From NCBI GenBank assembly GCA_964566175.1, contig CAZMHU010000019.1, positions 1-35,801 on the forward strand: DNA of 35,801 bases, given 5' to 3'. The stretch's first letter is position 1, and each line of letters opens with the position of its first letter. Positions 24,846-31,989 of this stretch are shown here, one piece after another. The DNA comes from SIG589 sp964566175. GTDB taxonomy: Bacteria > Bacillota > Clostridia > Oscillospirales > Acutalibacteraceae. The notes under the pieces were generated by a model. The model was not told the DNA's origin, searched no databases, and worked only from the letters and a program-made list of their open reading frames with translations. The position numbers and the translations under genes were made by a program.

Positions 24846-25829
24846 ATGGATATTAAAGGAAAAAGTTTTTTAAAACTGCTTGATTTTTCGTCAGAAGAAA
24901 TCTCCAGTTTGCTCTGCTTGGCGGCAGAACTTAAAGAAAAGAAGAAAAACGGCATTTCACACCGCCTGTGCGAGGGCAAGAACATTGCCCTTATTTTTGA
25001 AAAGACGAGCACAAGAACACGTTGCAGTTTTGAAGTTGCGGCATATGACCTCGGAATGGGTGTGACATATCTCGACCCCACAGGCTCACAAATCGGAAAG
25101 AAAGAAAGCATTGCCGATACGGCACGTGTTCTCGGCAGAATGTATGACGGTATCGAATATCGCGGTTACGGGCAGGAAATTGTCGAAGAACTCGCAAAAT
25201 ATGCCGGCGTTCCTGTTTGGAACGGTCTCACAAACGAATTTCATCCGACACAGATATTGGCAGACTTCTTGACGATAAAAGAACATTTCGGAAAATTAAA
25301 AGGCATAAATCTCGTATATATGGGTGACGCCCGCTATAATATGGGCAATTCGCTTATGGTAGGTTGCGCTAAAATGGGACTTAACTTTACCGCCTGTGCG
25401 CCGAAGGAATATTTTCCGAACAGCGACCTTGTAAACATCTGCAAGGAAATTGCCAAAGAGAGCGGGTCGGTTTTAAACTTTGAAACCGACCCTGTAAAGG
25501 CTGTTAAAAACGCCGATGTTATTTATACCGATGTTTGGGTATCAATGGGTGAGCCGATAGAAGTTTGGGAAGAGCGCATTAAGGCACTCTCGCCCTATCA
25601 GGTCAACGAAAAACTAATGTCCTGCGCCAAACCCACAACAGTGTTTATGCACTGTCTGCCCGCCTTCCACGACCATAACACTAAAGTCGGAAAGGAAATG
25701 GGCGAACGCTTTAATATGGACGCGTTTGAGGTTACCGACGGCGTATTTGAGTCACCGCAGTCTATTGTATTCGAAGAAGCCGAAAACCGTATGCACACTA
25801 TAAAAGCCGTAATGGCGGCAACACTTTAA
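24846..25829 (+). CDS. argF: ornithine carbamoyltransferase
   Basis: A 327-aa enzyme making citrulline from ornithine and carbamoyl phosphate. The carbamoyl-phosphate motif is STRTR (55-59) followed by CSFEVA; HPTQILAD and the ornithine motif FMHCLPAFHD are also present. It is last of the seven arg genes and is followed by a strong terminator. carAB are not in the window. The biosynthetic gene context argues against the catabolic arginine-deiminase role. Confidence 0.96.
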   Translation: MDIKGKSFLKLLDFSSEEISSLLCLAAELKEKKKNGISHRLCEGKNIALIFEKTSTRTRCSFEVAAYDLGMGVTYLDPTGSQIGKKESIADTARVLGRMYDGIEYRGYGQEIVEELAKYAGVPVWNGLTNEFHPTQILADFLTIKEHFGKLKGINLVYMGDARYNMGNSLMVGCAKMGLNFTACAPKEYFPNSDLVNICKEIAKESGSVLNFETDPVKAVKNADVIYTDVWVSMGEPIEVWEERIKALSPYQVNEKLMSCAKPTTVFMHCLPAFHDHNTKVGKEMGERFNMDAFEVTDGVFESPQSIVFEEAENRMHTIKAVMAATL

Positions 25830-25831
25830 AC

Positions 25832-25860
25832 AAAAAGGTCCGATTTAATCGGACCTTTTT
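25832..25860. terminator. terminator of the arginine operon
   Basis: Exact 13-bp arms AAAAAGGTCCGAT (25832-25844) and ATCGGACCTTTTT (25848-25860) with loop TTA. It is symmetric, so it can also end the convergent MATE transcript. Confidence 0.92.
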
Positions 25861-25887
25861 GTTTTTGATTATAATACACATACCGTT

Positions 25888-27237
25888 TTAGACTTTAATT
25901 TTCTGCCAATCGCCCTTTCGCCAACGCAATAAATACACGCTCGCCTTAAAGCATTCGTCCGCAATGGTTGCAATCCATAAGCCGACTATGCCCTGTTTTA
26001 ACACTACCGCAAACAGGAACGACAACAGAACATTGCACCCCCACGCACTTGCCGCAGCGGTTATAAGCGGTGTTTTAACATCACCGTTGGCATTAAATGC
26101 GTTTTCCGATATATGATTTACCGCCCTTGCCGCTTCCGCAATAATATCAATAGCGATAATCATCGTACCCGATGCAATAATTTTCACATCGTCCGTAAAT
26201 ATTCCGAGCAGTTGTTTTGAAAAAACGAGGACAATAAGCGAAACACCGACGTTACAGAAAACCGCAAGGAAAACATTTTGCTTGAAGAGTTGTTTTATTT
26301 CTTCTATACGCCCCGCACCTCTGTGTCTGCCGACAAGTATTCCGCCCGCATTACCCAAAGAATAACTCACACGTGACGTATACTGCAAAATATTGCTGAC
26401 GTAAAGTTTTGTGTTTATAACAGAAACTCCCAAATCGGTTATAAAACGCGTGGTGACTGTTTGAGAAAGGCTGTATGACAGCAAACTCATTCCCGCGGGA
26501 ATACCGAATTTCAAAACGTCAGCCGCCGCCTTGCGCTCAAGTTTGAACTTGAAGTCACATTTTTTATAAACAAAGAACAAAACCGACACGACAAGTCCGA
26601 CAGCCTGTGCTATTCCGCCACACAGCGCAACAGACGTTACGCCGCTGACAGGCAGTGAAAGATTACAATACAGCGCAACATAGCAAAGAACTATATTAAG
26701 ACCATTGCTCAGCAAGCCGGAAAACATCGTTATTCCCGAAAAACCGTGACAGATAAGCAGATTGTTAAAATAACTCAACATTGCCGTAATCGGCATTACA
26801 AAACCGACTGTCCGCAAATATTTTACCGCTTCGAGTTTCAGCGTGCCGTCTAGGTTCATCATCCGCATAAAGGCGTCGGAAAACACTCCGAGAACTCCGG
26901 CAAAAATCAAACTTCCCAAAAGTGTTAAAAACATTCCGCTTCCCGCAACGGTTTCAACACGCTTTTTGTTTTGTGAGCCGAGCGCCTGACTTGTTACGAT
27001 AACGGCGCCCTTGCTTATCATTCCCAAAATAACAATAACCAAATTCGAAACCTGCTGTGCAACACCTGTTGCCGATACCGCAATATCGGAATATCCCGAC
27101 AGTATCCAAGTGTTTATCGTGCCGTACATTAAAACAAAGATATTTTCAAACAACAACGGCACAGCCAGCGACCCAAGCGATATCTTCTTTCCGTCTTCGT
27201 GTAAAACCGAAACGGATTTATCATAAAACATTTTCAT
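25888..27237 (-). CDS. MATE family efflux transporter
   Basis: A 449-aa membrane protein with about 12 predicted helices in two related halves, typical of multidrug and toxin extrusion exporters driven by Na+ or H+. The N-terminal half opens with LGSLAVPLLFENIFVLMYGTINTWILSGYSD and the second half with KFGIPAGMSLLSYSLSQTVTTRFI. Length is normal. Its start overlaps the end of the AraC-type regulator gene by 17 bases, so the two are co-translated and the regulator probably senses or controls the same compound. The substrate cannot be told from sequence. Confidence 0.9.
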   Translation of the reverse strand: MKMFYDKSVSVLHEDGKKISLGSLAVPLLFENIFVLMYGTINTWILSGYSDIAVSATGVAQQVSNLVIVILGMISKGAVIVTSQALGSQNKKRVETVAGSGMFLTLLGSLIFAGVLGVFSDAFMRMMNLDGTLKLEAVKYLRTVGFVMPITAMLSYFNNLLICHGFSGITMFSGLLSNGLNIVLCYVALYCNLSLPVSGVTSVALCGGIAQAVGLVVSVLFFVYKKCDFKFKLERKAAADVLKFGIPAGMSLLSYSLSQTVTTRFITDLGVSVINTKLYVSNILQYTSRVSYSLGNAGGILVGRHRGAGRIEEIKQLFKQNVFLAVFCNVGVSLIVLVFSKQLLGIFTDDVKIIASGTMIIAIDIIAEAARAVNHISENAFNANGDVKTPLITAAASAWGCNVLLSFLFAVVLKQGIVGLWIATIADECFKASVYLLRWRKGDWQKIKV

Positions 27238-28135
27238 TCAACCTCTTTCTGTACGCCACAGGCGTAATTCCCTCTTTTTTCTTAAAATAACGAACAAAAT
27301 AATATTTATCTCCGAAGCCGACCTCCTCCGCCACTGCGGAAATTTCCTTATCGGTGGTGGAAAGCAAAAGTTTTGCCCGTTCTATACGGAGCATATTTCG
27401 ATAACTGAGCATACTCTGCCCCATAATGCTTTTGAAATTGCGATTTACGTAATCATAATTCATCGAAAATATCGTTTCTATTTCATTACTTCCTATATCG
27501 GTACTCAAATTTTGACTGATATATTCCGAAATCGCAACAACGGTGTCATAAACACTCGGCAGTTTGTACCGTTCGTTTTCGTTGCATTTCAAACAGTCGT
27601 TTTCTATCCGATAAAGAATTTTCGCAAAATCAGTTGAGATTGCAAAACGGTTTTCGGGATTTTTGCTCCAAAAAGCATTCGCACACTTTTCAAAGCACTT
27701 TATCAACCATTCAAGACTTTCGCGGTTCGATATACAGTTCTTCTGCTTAACCGAAACCTTTAAATAATCATATCCGTCAGAGCCGTGATTATTAAGTTTT
27801 GCATAGTCGACATTCTTTCTTTTAGTTGCTTTTATATACTGTTCTTCTCCGATTTCGCAAACCGTCGGCTCGGTAACAAAGTGAACATAGTAGTATCTGA
27901 CATCGGTAGACTCAAGCGGGGTTTGAATGTCGCCTTTTTCAAAAATATATACATCTCCCGCACCCAGCGTCTCACACACGCCGTTCACCATCAAGCGCAG
28001 TTCGCCCTGTGTAACAAAATAAAGTATATATGTAGGCGTAGTTCTTGCTACGTGTAATCTCGGCGGGACTATGTGCTCTTTGCCGAAAAGCACGACCTTT
28101 ATTGTACGGTTCAAGTCAAACCCGAAAACTTTCAC
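27221..28135 (-). CDS. AraC-family transcriptional regulator
   Basis: The protein has an N-terminal cupin-like sensing domain (YILYFVTQGELRLMVNG, GAGDVYIFEKGD) and a C-terminal pair of helix-turn-helix motifs (MNYDYVNRNFKSIMG and ISAVAEEVGFGDKYYFVRYF, ending near ITPVAYRKR). I place the start at the GTG 28133-28135 (304 aa). GGCAGGGTG stands just before it, and a promoter (28152-28180) lies upstream, inside the frame that would otherwise extend to a TTG at 28207. The gene overlaps the MATE exporter gene. An effector is likely a sugar or xenobiotic, but this is not shown. Confidence 0.88.
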   Translation of the reverse strand: MKVFGFDLNRTIKVVLFGKEHIVPPRLHVARTTPTYILYFVTQGELRLMVNGVCETLGAGDVYIFEKGDIQTPLESTDVRYYYVHFVTEPTVCEIGEEQYIKATKRKNVDYAKLNNHGSDGYDYLKVSVKQKNCISNRESLEWLIKCFEKCANAFWSKNPENRFAISTDFAKILYRIENDCLKCNENERYKLPSVYDTVVAISEYISQNLSTDIGSNEIETIFSMNYDYVNRNFKSIMGQSMLSYRNMLRIERAKLLLSTTDKEISAVAEEVGFGDKYYFVRYFKKKEGITPVAYRKRLNENVL

Positions 28136-28151
28136 TTTAATCACCCTGCCT

Positions 28152-28180
28152 ATTCTATAATCGGTCTTTCCCTTTGTCAA
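28152..28180 (-). promoter_or_regulatory. promoter of the AraC regulator / MATE operon
   Basis: On the minus strand TTGACA (28175-28180), 17-base spacer, TAGAAT (28152-28157); TATA directly precedes the latter, so the -10 may read TATAGAAT. It ends about 17 bases before the chosen GTG start, so the leader would be very short. Confidence 0.65.
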
Positions 28181-28244
28181 TGCCCTATACAGACCTTTTT
28201 CGGACAAAACCGACTTTTTACAGTGACCCTATCTTCCGCACATA

Positions 28245-28281
28245 TACAAAAAAACTGTCCCACCGAAAGGTGAAACAGTTT
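28245..28281 (-). terminator. intrinsic terminator of the G5/3D protein gene
   Basis: On the minus strand a 13-bp stem AAACTGTTTCACC/GGTGGGACAGTTT with two G-T pairs and loop TTTC (28252-28281) is followed by TTTTTTTG. It lies just after the stop of the 28296-29432 gene. Confidence 0.85.
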
Positions 28282-28295
28282 CTACACATATATAA

Positions 28296-29432
28296 TTATT
28301 CGAGAATATATATTTCAACATTGCGTCTGCCGAAATTACTGCAAGCCGACGTGGTCAAGAAAGAGAGGTCAACCTTTGTCGGATTTTTTCTCGCAAAGCC
28401 GCCGGTGTCTGCCGCAACGGCATAACCGTAAACATATTTTCCGTCGCTTGATTTAATATACATCTTTGTACCGTAGGGAATATAGTTCGGGTTTACGGCA
28501 ATATATCCGGGAACACACTTAACGCCCGTGGCACAAGTACCCTTTGCGACATATGCTGTTGCCTCAACGGTAATATGCTTTGAATAATTTACGGGATTGC
28601 CATTTGCATCAAGCAAAATTTCCGTTTCGGGGACGAGCGTCGATATCGCTGAAACACTCGCACTCGTTGTAACCGCCGCGTTGACCGTTTCGGTCTTTTC
28701 GCTGACGGTTTCGGAAGAAGGCTGGCTTATCGACGAAGAAACCTTTTTCGTTCCTATTATAATCTGCTTGTCAACCGCCTCTTTTACGACCGTTTCGCTT
28801 AAAACTTCTTCCTCGGTCACAACACCGTTGACGACGGTCTTCTTGCAGGTAACCTGCTTTTCACCCTCACTACCCTCTTTTACAAGGCGAGTGCCCTTTG
28901 GATAATCGGCAGAGTATACCGTGTTTTCCTGATAATAAATGCGTTGTGTGTAGGTTTCGGTTATATAATCAATATCCACAACGTCAATATATGTTGTCGC
29001 ACTGATAACGGTATCGAGGTCATAATTAACTATATCGGTATCGTTCACCATAACCTTTGCAAGTTCCAACAACTCACTCACCGTTGCGCCGGTCGTCGTT
29101 ACCGTTGTAGTGGTATCGCCGAGTGTTACATAGACAGGAAAAGAATACCTGACCGAAATATTAAGTTTACGGAATGAGGGTTTCGTTACTTCGACCTTAT
29201 CGTCCTCACCGTATTGGATGTCAACATCCTTCAGTATACTTTCGGGATCCGAAAGCATTGTTTTCAAGGTTATTACACTCTGCTCGCCGTTGCTTATTGA
29301 AACGGTATTGACCGAAAGCAACATAACCGAAAGCAAAATTGCCGTAACCAGAGTAAGAGCGTAAACAGAGTATGCACGGCGTACCGTAAAGGACGGCAAC
29401 CTGCCTATCAGTGCTCTTAACTTTTTAATCAT
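28296..29432 (-). CDS. cell-wall-associated G5 and 3D domain protein
   Basis: A 378-aa protein with a basic N-terminus, one membrane helix (about 22-46) and an extracytoplasmic part. A DUF348-like segment (VTTTGATVSELLELAKVMVNDTDIV) precedes a G5 domain (about 160-240, KGTRLVKEGSEGEKQVTCK). A Ser/Thr/Val-rich linker leads to a C-terminal 3D domain (about 290-378) with TAYVAKG, VNPNYIPYGTKMYI and the Asp motifs AADTGG and KVDLSF. This is the YabE/Rpf2 plan; the 3D part is related to MltA-type lytic transglycosylases, so a role in peptidoglycan turnover is likely. Own promoter, structured leader and terminator show a single-gene unit. Confidence 0.9.
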   Translation of the reverse strand: MIKKLRALIGRLPSFTVRRAYSVYALTLVTAILLSVMLLSVNTVSISNGEQSVITLKTMLSDPESILKDVDIQYGEDDKVEVTKPSFRKLNISVRYSFPVYVTLGDTTTTVTTTGATVSELLELAKVMVNDTDIVNYDLDTVISATTYIDVVDIDYITETYTQRIYYQENTVYSADYPKGTRLVKEGSEGEKQVTCKKTVVNGVVTEEEVLSETVVKEAVDKQIIIGTKKVSSSISQPSSETVSEKTETVNAAVTTSASVSAISTLVPETEILLDANGNPVNYSKHITVEATAYVAKGTCATGVKCVPGYIAVNPNYIPYGTKMYIKSSDGKYVYGYAVAADTGGFARKNPTKVDLSFLTTSACSNFGRRNVEIYILE

Positions 29433-29529
29433 TGAATTTCCCCTTTTTATAATTTAGGTGAACGGTTTTCGCCGCCCCAGACACAAAAGCCGTAAAAGCC
29501 TTTGAGTCTAAAAAACGCAATGCAACTGG
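29433..29529 (-). promoter_or_regulatory. structured leader of the G5/3D gene, class unknown
   Basis: About 90 transcribed bases precede the start codon. A long imperfect stem runs from 29479 to 29509 (AGAC-x-CAAA/TTTG-x-GTCT), and a G-rich stretch GGGGCGGCGAAAACCG lies next to it. 3D-domain genes are often under the c-di-AMP (ydaO/yuaA) riboswitch, but this leader is too short and I do not recognise that or another known class. No terminator-like stem with a T run is visible. Confidence 0.3.
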
Positions 29530-29558
29530 ATTATATCCGTTGTTTTCGTTATTGTCAA
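29530..29558 (-). promoter_or_regulatory. promoter of the G5/3D gene
   Basis: On the minus strand TTGACA (29553-29558), 17-base spacer, TATAAT (29530-29535); both consensus. The roughly 245 bases between here and the pyrR promoter hold no gene that I can support. Confidence 0.85.
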
Positions 29559-29803
29559 GCACAAAAATCTTATTTGTTTTGTGAAAATTAAACAAAGATT
29601 TGGTTCTGCTCGAAAAAGTTACATTTTTGTAACCGCATTTTTAAAGGGATTTTTTGGTAAATACTGTAAAAACGGTTGTGCAAAATGATAATTTTTCGCA
29701 ATACAAGTGCAAAAGCCCGCAAGAAGCCTGTTTTTACCGCTTTTATTCATTATTATATACCGAAATCTCGAGAAATAAGCATACACTTTTTTAAAATTTG
29801 CAC

Positions 29804-29832
29804 TTTACAAATTTATGCCATTGTGTTAATAT
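29804..29832 (+). promoter_or_regulatory. pyrR-uracil permease promoter
   Basis: TTTACA (29804-29809), 17-base spacer, TAATAT (29827-29832). Transcription would start near 29839, a few bases before the PyrR attenuator and about 127 bases before pyrR. Confidence 0.6.
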
Positions 29833-29850
29833 ATATGCAACAAATTTCTT

Positions 29851-29949
29851 TAAGACGGTACAGAGATGCCGACAAGACAGATATATCAAAGCGCCTGCTT
29901 TATGCCGCTTTATACAGAAAGCCTTGTCGTGCAGACAGGGTTATTTTTA
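29851..29949 (+). promoter_or_regulatory. PyrR-type transcription attenuator
   Basis: The leader contains a hairpin with hexaloop CAGAGA (29861-29866), matching the CNGNGA loop of PyrR binding sites, closed by CGGTA/TGCCG. Downstream CCTTGTC (29922-29928) pairs with GACAGGG (29934-29940) and is followed by TTATTTTTAT, an intrinsic terminator. CGACAAG (29870-29876) is an exact complement of CTTGTCG (29923-29929), giving an antiterminator that competes with both hairpins. This is the full switch known from Bacillus pyr operons: PyrR with UMP holds the first hairpin and lets the terminator form. Confidence 0.82.
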
Positions 29950-29965
29950 TTTATGAGGTATTTTG

Positions 29966-30511
29966 ATGGATTTTAAATATCAAATTATGGATGAACAGGG
30001 CGTTGCTCGCGCACTGAAACGTATGTCGCACGAAATCATCGAACGCAACAACGGTTGTGACGGCATTTGCCTTATGGGAATACGTCGGCGTGGTGTACCA
30101 CTTGCGGAAATCATTGCCGAGAACATTAAAAATATTGAAGGTGTATGCGTTCCCGTCGGCACTTTGGATATCACCCTTTACCGTGACGACCTGGACGGTG
30201 TCCGTGCCGAACCGGTTGTCCTCGACAACGACAAAGCGTTTGACGTGACCGGTAAAAAGGTTGTTCTTGTAGATGATGTTCTCTACACCGGACGTACCGC
30301 ACGTGCCGCAATGGACGCCTTAATGCGAATGGGCAGACCCGCCGCGATACAACTCGCCGTACTAATCGACAGAGGTCACCGCGAACTGCCTATACGCGGC
30401 GATTATGTCGGAAAGAACGTTCCAACCTCAAAACACGAACTCGTTGCGGTGAACGTTCCCGTGTTTGACGGTGAAACATCGGTCAAACTGTTTGAAAAAA
30501 TAACCGGTTGA
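29966..30511 (+). CDS. pyrR: bifunctional pyr operon attenuator / uracil phosphoribosyltransferase PyrR
   Basis: A 181-aa protein of the type I phosphoribosyltransferase fold. It binds pyr mRNA when charged with UMP and has some uracil phosphoribosyltransferase activity. The PRPP motif VVLVDDVLYTGRTARAAMDAL is at about 95-115. MGIRRRGVPLAEII and GTLDITLYRDDL are further PyrR blocks, and VLIDRGHRELPIRGDYVGKNVPTS closes the protein. The ATG at 29966 follows GAGG; a TTG codon directly before it is not needed. A PyrR-type attenuator lies in its own leader, so the gene is autoregulated together with the permease. Confidence 0.96.
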   Translation: MDFKYQIMDEQGVARALKRMSHEIIERNNGCDGICLMGIRRRGVPLAEIIAENIKNIEGVCVPVGTLDITLYRDDLDGVRAEPVVLDNDKAFDVTGKKVVLVDDVLYTGRTARAAMDALMRMGRPAAIQLAVLIDRGHRELPIRGDYVGKNVPTSKHELVAVNVPVFDGETSVKLFEKITG

Positions 30512-30554
30512 GGGACCGGATATTTTATAAAAAATAAAATGGAGGATGAAAAAA

Positions 30555-31937
30555 ATGAAAATGATCTACAACATAAACGATAAGCCCCGTTTCGGTCAAC
30601 TTATCGTTTTCGCAATCCAGCAACTCTTGGCGATTATGGCGGCAACATTGGTTGTTCCCGTAATCACAAACAGCAATGCCGGACTCACCGGCGACAATGC
30701 TATGAGCACCGCCGCTGCCCTCTTCGGTGCAGGTGTGGGAACGTTGGTTTACCAACTCTTCACAAAGTTCAAAAGTCCTGTTTTCCTTGGTTCTTCCTTT
30801 GCTTTCTTGGGCTCTATGGCGGCAGCCTTTGCGGGCGGAATTTCCGCACAACTCGGCTATCTCGGTCTTATTCTCGGTGCCGCTTTCGCAGGTCTTGTAT
30901 ATGTTATTATCGCTATCGTTGTTAAATTTGCAGGCGTAAACTGGGTTAACAAACTCATGCCCGCTGTTGTTATCGGTCCTACCGTTGCTATTATTGGTCT
31001 GTCACTTGCCGGCAACGCAATAAGCGACCTCACAACAAGTAAAGTAACCGACGCCGACGGCAACGTACTCACCAATCCGCTTATCGCTATTGTTTGCGGA
31101 CTCGTAACACTCGGCGTTACAATGCTTTGCTCTACATACGGCAAAAAAACATTGAAACTCATTCCATTTATTATAGGTATACTCGCAGGATATGCCGTTG
31201 CGGCAATCTTCACCGTTATCGGAACTACCTGCGGCGTTGATTCGCTCAAGGTTATCGACTTCTCGATATTCACCACTATGAGCAGCATAATAAGTCTTCC
31301 CGATTTCACATTCGTCACCGCATTCAAAGGTGTAGGAGAACTCTCGGGCAGTTATATTGCCACATTGGCTGTTGCATATGTTCCGGTTGCATTCGTTGTA
31401 TTTGCAGAACACATTGCCGACCACAAAAATCTCAGTACCATTATTGAGAAAGACCTTCTCGAAGACCCCGGTCTCCACAGAACTCTCCTCGGTGACGGTG
31501 TAGGCTCTATGGTCGGTGCATTCTTCGGCGGTTGCCCCAACACCACATACGGCGAATCGGTAGGCTGTGTCGCCATAACACGTAACTGCTCAATCGTTAC
31601 GATAACTGCCGCCGCTATCGGTGCTATGCTTATATCTTTTATAACACCTTTCGTTACATTTGTTAATTCAATTCCGTCCTGCGTAATGGGCGGCGTTTGT
31701 ATGGCTCTTTACGGATTTATCGCCGTAAGCGGTCTTAAAATGATTCAGAAGGTTGACCTTGAAAAAGACCGTAACCTCTTCGTTGTTTCGACAATTCTCA
31801 TTGCGGGTATCGGCGGTCTCACCGTTTCTTTCGGAAAGGTAACCCTCACTTCTATCGCCTGCGCGTTGATTCTCGGAATCCTTGCAAACCTCATTCTTTC
31901 GGGTGCTAAGGACGAAGACGTTACCGACGCAGAATAA
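30555..31937 (+). CDS. uracil permease (UraA/PyrP, NCS2 family)
   Basis: A 460-aa membrane transporter of the nucleobase:cation symporter-2 family, with about 14 helices. Seen blocks: QQLLAIMAATLVVPVI near the N-terminus, GSSFAFLGSMAAAFA, PAVVIGPTVAIIGLSLA, VAFVVFAEHIADHKNLS and the signature FFGGCPNTTYGESVG with IAITRN-like VAITRN. The start at 30555 is chosen because GGAGG (30541-30545) is 9 bases away; an ATG at 30546 touches it. Following pyrR under the PyrR attenuator, it should import uracil when UMP is low. Confidence 0.94.
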   Translation: MKMIYNINDKPRFGQLIVFAIQQLLAIMAATLVVPVITNSNAGLTGDNAMSTAAALFGAGVGTLVYQLFTKFKSPVFLGSSFAFLGSMAAAFAGGISAQLGYLGLILGAAFAGLVYVIIAIVVKFAGVNWVNKLMPAVVIGPTVAIIGLSLAGNAISDLTTSKVTDADGNVLTNPLIAIVCGLVTLGVTMLCSTYGKKTLKLIPFIIGILAGYAVAAIFTVIGTTCGVDSLKVIDFSIFTTMSSIISLPDFTFVTAFKGVGELSGSYIATLAVAYVPVAFVVFAEHIADHKNLSTIIEKDLLEDPGLHRTLLGDGVGSMVGAFFGGCPNTTYGESVGCVAITRNCSIVTITAAAIGAMLISFITPFVTFVNSIPSCVMGGVCMALYGFIAVSGLKMIQKVDLEKDRNLFVVSTILIAGIGGLTVSFGKVTLTSIACALILGILANLILSGAKDEDVTDAE

Positions 31938-31951
31938 TAATCCACAAAGTA

Positions 31952-31985
31952 AAAACTTCGCAAGTCTCAAAACTTGCGAAGTTTT
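31952..31985. terminator. bidirectional terminator between uracil permease and lysozyme
   Basis: AAAACTTCGCAAG (31952-31964) and CTTGCGAAGTTTT (31973-31985) are exact 13-bp arms, with A and T runs on both sides. It serves the two convergent genes. Confidence 0.92.
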
Positions 31986-31989
31986 TTAT

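Noticed and set aside
29676..29966. 96-residue plus-strand open frame before pyrR
   Set aside because: It contains the pyrR promoter and attenuator; the hairpins and T run explain the sequence better than coding.
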